NCBI GenBank assembly: GCA_002432095.1
Contig: DJFQ01000087.1
Location: 2,700 to 13,763, forward strand
Direction: 5' to 3'
Source of the DNA: Marinagarivorans sp. UBA5868
Lineage (GTDB): Bacteria > Pseudomonadota > Gammaproteobacteria > Pseudomonadales > Cellvibrionaceae
DNA length: 11,064 bases
The position numbers and the translations under genes were made by a program. Shown here piece by piece: positions 7,277 through 11,064 of this stretch. Positions within the stretch are counted from its first letter, which is position 1. Every line of letters begins with the position of its first letter. The notes under the pieces were generated by a model. It did no database searches and had not been told where the DNA came from. It saw nothing but the letters and a program-made list of their open reading frames with translations.

Positions 7277-9616
7277 TTGAAGTCACAAGCAAAACCAGCA
7301 ACTGGCGCCGCTAGCCAACCAACCGCTACATCAGGCCTGTTTAGTCGGATCGTGCGGGAAGGATTTCTGCTGTTGACCGTGGCCGTTTGCGCTTATTTGG
7401 GGCTTGCACTCCTATCTTACGATCCGCTTGACCCCGGCTGGTCCAAGACGGGCACCAATACGGTAGTGACAAACGCGGGGGGGCCGGCGGGCGCTTGGTT
7501 AGCAGACGTTTTCTTTTCGCTGTTCGGCGTGATGGCCTTTTTGTTTCCGTTGATGCTGGCCTATCAGACATGGTGCGTTTTGCGAGACAAACGCAATCTG
7601 CGTGACCCGTTGCTCGTAGCGGTTCGCACCGTCGGTCTCTGCTTGGTAATGGTGTCTGGTACGGGATTGGCGGTGCAATACGCTGGTGATATGGCCACCG
7701 CACTGCCTGCTTCATCCGGCGGCATATTGGGAATTAGCGTCGCTGGAGCGGCGGACAGCACCTTCGGCGTGATTGGTGGAACGCTACTGTTGGTCGCCAG
7801 CTTTCTTTTTGGCTTGACCATCTTTGTCGATCTTTCCTGGATTGCTCTCATCGAACACATAGGCAAGGCGGTGCTCGGAACTTTGAGCCTGATGCGACGC
7901 CGGTTAGTGACTTGGCAGAAGCGTAGAAAGGAGCGCCGGGAAGTGGCGGAAGTGGTCCACAAACGTCGTGAGTCAGTTAAAGAACATACAAAGAAGCTCG
8001 AACAGCGCATTCCTCCCACCATTACCGCACTGCCCAAGCCGCAGCCACCCAGCCCTAGAGTGCAGAAGGAAAAGCAGCAGTCGCTTTTTGATTTGCCGGT
8101 GTCAGGCTCACTGCCGCCAGTGAGTCTGTTGGATAGTCCAAATAAAAGTGGTAGCAAGGGATATTCCGCAGAATCCCTTGAAGCGATGTCGCGCTTGCTG
8201 GAATTGAAACTCAAGGATTTTGGCATCATCGCAGAGGTGACGGAGGTGCTGCCAGGTCCGGTGGTGACTCGATTTGAGATTCAACCCGCACCTGGTGTGA
8301 AGGTCAGCCGTATCACCAACCTCGCCAAAGACCTTGCTCGCTCCCTCGCAGTGATCAGTGTGCGGGTAGTGGAGGTCATTGAGGGCAAATCGGTTGTAGG
8401 GATCGAGATTCCCAACCAAGAGCGTGACATGGTTCGGTTGTCGGAAGTGATTTCGTCTGGTGCTTACGATAAATCTCGCAGTCCTATAACCCTCGCCCTT
8501 GGTCATGACATTTCAGGACAGCCAATCGTCGCGGATCTTGCCAAGATGCCTCACCTCCTGGTGGCCGGTACTACCGGGTCGGGTAAATCAGTCGGTGTAA
8601 ATGCCATGCTGCTCAGCGTGCTCTACAAGGCTACTCCAGAGGATGTGCGTTTGCTGTTGGTAGACCCGAAAATGTTGGAGCTTTCTGTGTATGAGGGTGT
8701 TCCTCATCTATTGGCTCCGGTTATTACGGATATGAAGGATGCTGCCACCGGGCTGCGCTGGTGTGTGGGCGAGATGGAACGCCGCTACAAATTGATGGCA
8801 GCGCTGGGGGTGCGGAATCTGGCGGGCTACAACAAAAAGGTTGGCGATGCGATCAAAGCGGGCACTCCAATTCCAGATCCATTATGGCGCCCGGATGAGG
8901 CTGGAATAGGCGTTGATCAGGCACCGGAACTAGCGACCTTACCCTTTATTGTTGTCGTGATCGACGAATTCGCCGACATGATGATGATCGTCGGCAAAAA
9001 GGTGGAGCAGTTAATCGCACGGATTGCGCAGAAGGCGAGGGCGGCCGGGATTCATATGATTCTGGCGACTCAAAGACCTTCGGTGGATGTAATTACCGGG
9101 CTGATCAAAGCCAATATTCCTACACGCATTGCGTTTCAGGTTTCTTCCAAGATCGACTCGCGAACCATTCTTGATCAGGGTGGGGCGGAGCAATTACTTG
9201 GCCATGGTGACATGCTGTACCTGCCCCCGGGCACCAGCCTGCCCATGCGTGTTCACGGCGCATTTGTCGACGATCATGAAGTGCATAATGTTGTGGCCGA
9301 TTGGAAACGGCGCGGGACGCCGAATTATTTGGAAGAAATCTTTAGTGAGGCAACGGAAACAGCATTCATCCCTGGCTTTTCTGAAGAAGGTGCCGCCGGC
9401 GGTGAAAGCGATGCCGAGGCCGATCCGCTCTATGACGAAGCAGTCGCATTTGTTACCGAGTCGCGCAAGGCAAGCATTTCCTCTGTGCAGCGTAAATTGC
9501 GGATCGGTTACAACCGAGCAGCCCGATTGATTGAACAAATGGAGGCCGCTGGAGTGGTCTCTGATATGAGTTCCAATGGCAACCGCGAAGTACTCGCGCC
9601 ACCGCCACCCCGTTAA
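7277..9616 (+). CDS. ftsK: DNA translocase FtsK
   Basis: Septum-anchored hexameric DNA pump that clears and aligns the terminus region and activates XerCD at dif; its membrane part also helps build the divisome. It has 779 residues, close to the ~811 of Pseudomonas and far shorter than the 1329 of E. coli because the linker is short. Four membrane segments lie at about 30-48, 72-96, 112-134 and 163-186. A Lys/Arg-rich stretch (207-245) and a Pro/Gln linker lead to the alpha domain (about 295-395). The motor has Walker A GTTGSGKS (431-438) and Walker [10 protein letters not shown] (559-567) and ATQRPSVD (597-604). The gamma winged-helix domain for KOPS and XerD contact is at about 715-775. The start is TTG at 7277: an in-frame stop lies at 7244-7246, there is no ATG before the second membrane segment, and GGGA sits seven nt ahead. 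Confidence 0.96.
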   Translation: MKSQAKPATGAASQPTATSGLFSRIVREGFLLLTVAVCAYLGLALLSYDPLDPGWSKTGTNTVVTNAGGPAGAWLADVFFSLFGVMAFLFPLMLAYQTWCVLRDKRNLRDPLLVAVRTVGLCLVMVSGTGLAVQYAGDMATALPASSGGILGISVAGAADSTFGVIGGTLLLVASFLFGLTIFVDLSWIALIEHIGKAVLGTLSLMRRRLVTWQKRRKERREVAEVVHKRRESVKEHTKKLEQRIPPTITALPKPQPPSPRVQKEKQQSLFDLPVSGSLPPVSLLDSPNKSGSKGYSAESLEAMSRLLELKLKDFGIIAEVTEVLPGPVVTRFEIQPAPGVKVSRITNLAKDLARSLAVISVRVVEVIEGKSVVGIEIPNQERDMVRLSEVISSGAYDKSRSPITLALGHDISGQPIVADLAKMPHLLVAGTTGSGKSVGVNAMLLSVLYKATPEDVRLLLVDPKMLELSVYEGVPHLLAPVITDMKDAATGLRWCVGEMERRYKLMAALGVRNLAGYNKKVGDAIKAGTPIPDPLWRPDEAGIGVDQAPELATLPFIVVVIDEFADMMMIVGKKVEQLIARIAQKARAAGIHMILATQRPSVDVITGLIKANIPTRIAFQVSSKIDSRTILDQGGAEQLLGHGDMLYLPPGTSLPMRVHGAFVDDHEVHNVVADWKRRGTPNYLEEIFSEATETAFIPGFSEEGAAGGESDAEADPLYDEAVAFVTESRKASISSVQRKLRIGYNRAARLIEQMEAAGVVSDMSSNGNREVLAPPPPR

Positions 9617-9623
9617 CCGATGT

Positions 9624-9639
9624 AGGAGAGATGGCTTGA
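9624..9639 (+). promoter_or_regulatory. lolA ribosome binding site with overlapping ATG minigene
   Basis: AGGAGA (9624-9629) is spaced six nt from the TTG start of lolA (9636), the ideal distance. Between them ATG-GCT-TGA (9631-9639) is a two-codon reading frame whose stop overlaps the TTG. The ATG is only one nt from AGGAGA, too close for efficient use, so the site decides for TTG. Whether the minigene is translated is unknown. Confidence 0.6.
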
Positions 9640-10241
9640 AGCTTTTTCTTGTTTTGTTGTTTTGTGCACCATTAAGCGCGTTTGCCGATGCTGCGCAGGA
9701 TTTGAAGAGCCGGCTGGACACAATCCAGTCACTGCGCGGCCGCTTTACCCAGGCTCTCACTGATAAAACCGGGGCAAATTTGCAGTCGAGCGCCGGAGAA
9801 TTCGCGCTTCAGCGCCCCGGATATTTCCTTTGGCAGAGCGAAGAACCCTACGAGCAAACGGTCATAGGAACACCCGAAAAAGTTTGGATTTATGATCCAG
9901 ATCTGGAGCAGGTGACAGTGCGCGGCTCAGAGCAGCAGTCGGATAACAGTCCAGCTCGACTGTTGAGTGGGGATCTGAGCGAGCTGCGCTCGTCTTACGA
10001 AGTCTCGGCAAAGTCGAATGATAAGCAGGCCTTTCATCTAGTGCCGCGCACGTCAGACAGCCCTTATAGGTACATTGAATTTACGTTCAGCGGCGACAAA
10101 CTGGCGACTTTACACTTTCAGGATAAGTTGGATCAGAAGACAGAAATTCATTTTGAACAGCTGCAAACGAACATTTCGATTCCCGCTGACACTTTTGTTT
10201 TCACTGCTCCTGAAGGCACGGATGTGATCGTCGATGAATAA
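9636..10241 (+). CDS. lolA: Outer-membrane lipoprotein carrier LolA
   Basis: Periplasmic chaperone that accepts lipoproteins from LolCDE and delivers them to LolB at the outer membrane. It has 201 residues (203 in E. coli). A signal peptide MKLFLVLLFCAPLSAFA (1-17) ends in an AFA|DA signal-peptidase I site; the Cys at 10 is preceded by Phe and does not form a lipobox. The mature part has LKSRLDTIQSLRGRFTQ, EFALQRPGYFLWQSEEPYEQ (55-74), the usual LolA core, and YDPDLEQVTVR (86-96). The start is TTG at 9636 with AGGAGA six nt upstream; the frame is open upstream into ftsK but those residues would destroy the signal peptide. A short ATG-GCT-TGA lies just ahead, overlapping the TTG. It is 19 nt after ftsK and overlaps rarA by eight nt, so this is an operon. 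Confidence 0.95.
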   Translation: MKLFLVLLFCAPLSAFADAAQDLKSRLDTIQSLRGRFTQALTDKTGANLQSSAGEFALQRPGYFLWQSEEPYEQTVIGTPEKVWIYDPDLEQVTVRGSEQQSDNSPARLLSGDLSELRSSYEVSAKSNDKQAFHLVPRTSDSPYRYIEFTFSGDKLATLHFQDKLDQKTEIHFEQLQTNISIPADTFVFTAPEGTDVIVDE

Positions 10242-11064
10242 CGACCTGTTTAGTCAGGCGGACACTCATTATCGACCCCTGGCGGCGCGCATGCGCCCGC
10301 TTAATATTGAGGAATATGTCGGCCAGGAACACATTCTCGGTATCGGCAAACCATTGCGTAAAGCGTTGGAGCGCGGCCAGCTTCACTCCATGATTTTATG
10401 GGGGCCACCAGGGGTGGGAAAAACGTCTTTGGCGCAGCTAATTACCCACCATATGGATGCAGAATTTATTCCGCTTTCCGCGGTTTTTTCTGGCGTAAAA
10501 GATATTCGAGCCGCCGTTTCCGCAGCCCAGGTGGAACGTCAGCGCAGCGGACGTAAAACAGTGTTGTTTGTCGATGAGGTCCATCGCTTCAACAAAGCGC
10601 AGCAGGATGCGTTTCTTCCTTTCGTAGAAGATGGCACGGTGGTTTTCGTTGGCGCCACTACAGAAAATCCCTCATTTGAAGTGAACAACGCGCTCTTATC
10701 ACGCACTCGTGTATACATTTTGAAAACTCTCGAGCTGGATCAATTGGACGAGGTTTTGCGTCGGGCGCTTGTGGATACCGCTAGAGGACTGGGTGATCGC
10801 CATTTGGCGATTGCGGAAGATGCAAAAAATATGTTGTTGCGCAGTGCTGACGGTGATGCTCGACGGCTTTTGAATCTACTGGAAGTCGCTGCAGACTTAT
10901 TAAGTGATGGTGAGACTATTAGTAGCGACACCCTGGCGATGGTATTAACCGCAGACGTGCGTCGTTTTGATAAAGGGGGCGACTTATTTTACGACCAGAT
11001 CTCCGCTCTTCATAAATCAGTGCGTGGGTCGGATCCCGATGCCTCACTTTATTGGTTTGCCAGA
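10234..11064 (+). CDS. rarA: Replication-associated recombination protein RarA (MgsA), N-terminal 277 residues
   Basis: AAA+ ATPase of the RarA/MgsA/WRNIP1 family, related to clamp-loader subunits and RuvB, acting at stalled replication forks and binding SSB. The gene is open to the right edge, so about 277 of a usual ~440-450 residues are present. Seen are the N-terminal [20 protein letters not shown] (16-35), Walker A GPPGVGKT (57-64), Walker B VLFVDE (110-115) followed by [19 protein letters not shown], sensor 1 [11 protein letters not shown] (140-150) and the Arg-finger region SRTRV (156-160). The later part reaches [28 protein letters not shown], the start of the conserved C-terminal region. 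The ATG (10234) overlaps the lolA stop as ATGAATAA, eight nt, and has only a weak upstream GGATG, so it is probably coupled to lolA. In Pseudomonas the next gene is serS, which would lie beyond the window. Confidence 0.95.
   Translation, partial: MNNDLFSQADTHYRPLAARMRPLNIEEYVGQEHILGIGKPLRKALERGQLHSMILWGPPGVGKTSLAQLITHHMDAEFIPLSAVFSGVKDIRAAVSAAQVERQRSGRKTVLFVDEVHRFNKAQQDAFLPFVEDGTVVFVGATTENPSFEVNNALLSRTRVYILKTLELDQLDEVLRRALVDTARGLGDRHLAIAEDAKNMLLRSADGDARRLLNLLEVAADLLSDGETISSDTLAMVLTADVRRFDKGGDLFYDQISALHKSVRGSDPDASLYWFAR

Noticed and set aside
7564..8229. A 221-codon open frame on the minus strand inside ftsK
   Set aside because: It lies antisense to well-conserved ftsK codons, has no recognisable family and no ribosome binding site; it is a by-product of ftsK codon use.
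9663..9668. Lipobox at LolA Cys10 making it a lipoprotein
   Set aside because: The residue before Cys is Phe, which lipoprotein signal peptidase does not accept, and a good AFA|DA site for signal peptidase I follows.
9194..9760. A 188-codon minus-strand frame across the ftsK end and lolA start
   Set aside because: It is antisense to two clear genes, and its composition (Cys/Arg/His-rich, no domain) is that of a shadow frame.

Overview
The window is an 11 kb stretch of ordinary chromosomal core genes from a gammaproteobacterium. The order clpS-clpA / infA-bpt-aat-trxB / ftsK-lolA-rarA matches the order I recall for Pseudomonas. The rluE-nudJ pair at the left edge recalls the E. coli icd-rluE-nudJ-mnmA neighbourhood. 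Protein sequences such as the ~780-residue short-linker FtsK and the CspD with a C-terminal tail also look like Pseudomonas or marine (Cellvibrio/Saccharophagus-like) relatives rather than enterics. The genus cannot be fixed from sequence alone. I see no insertion sequence, prophage, CRISPR array, rRNA or tRNA gene.

Layout. (1) Positions 1-1166, minus strand: cspD, then rluE, then the start of nudJ, which leaves the window. (2) Positions 1387-4077, plus strand: clpS and clpA, divergent from cspD across a 220 bp promoter region. (3) Positions 4078-4220: a convergent intergenic gap with a perfect 12-bp hairpin, followed by a series of degenerate 15-20 bp repeats. (4) Positions 4221-6985, minus strand: trxB, aat, bpt and infA in transcription order. 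trxB/aat abut with no gap, aat/bpt overlap by 38 nt, and infA is separated by 172 nt with its own candidate promoter. (5) Positions 6986-7276: a divergent promoter region. (6) Positions 7277-11064, plus strand: ftsK, lolA and rarA (cut by the window edge), closely packed.

Functional theme. Four genes in 4.6 kb make up a bacterial N-degron (N-end rule) route. Aat adds Leu/Phe to N-terminal Lys/Arg, Bpt adds Leu to N-terminal Asp/Glu, ClpS recognises the resulting N-terminal Leu/Phe, and ClpA unfolds the substrate for ClpP, which is not in the window. The remaining genes serve translation (infA, rluE), thiol redox (trxB), cell division and chromosome segregation (ftsK), lipoprotein sorting (lolA), replication-fork maintenance (rarA), replication control in stationary phase (cspD) and nucleotide/thiamine-phosphate hydrolysis (nudJ).

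The most notable local details concern translation initiation. aat starts with GTG directly after and in frame with the trxB TAG. ftsK and lolA start with TTG. lolA has a two-codon ATG minigene overlapping its start. bpt starts inside aat without a visible ribosome binding site. rluE has a GC-rich hairpin touching its start. I found no convincing sign of a previously undescribed system.
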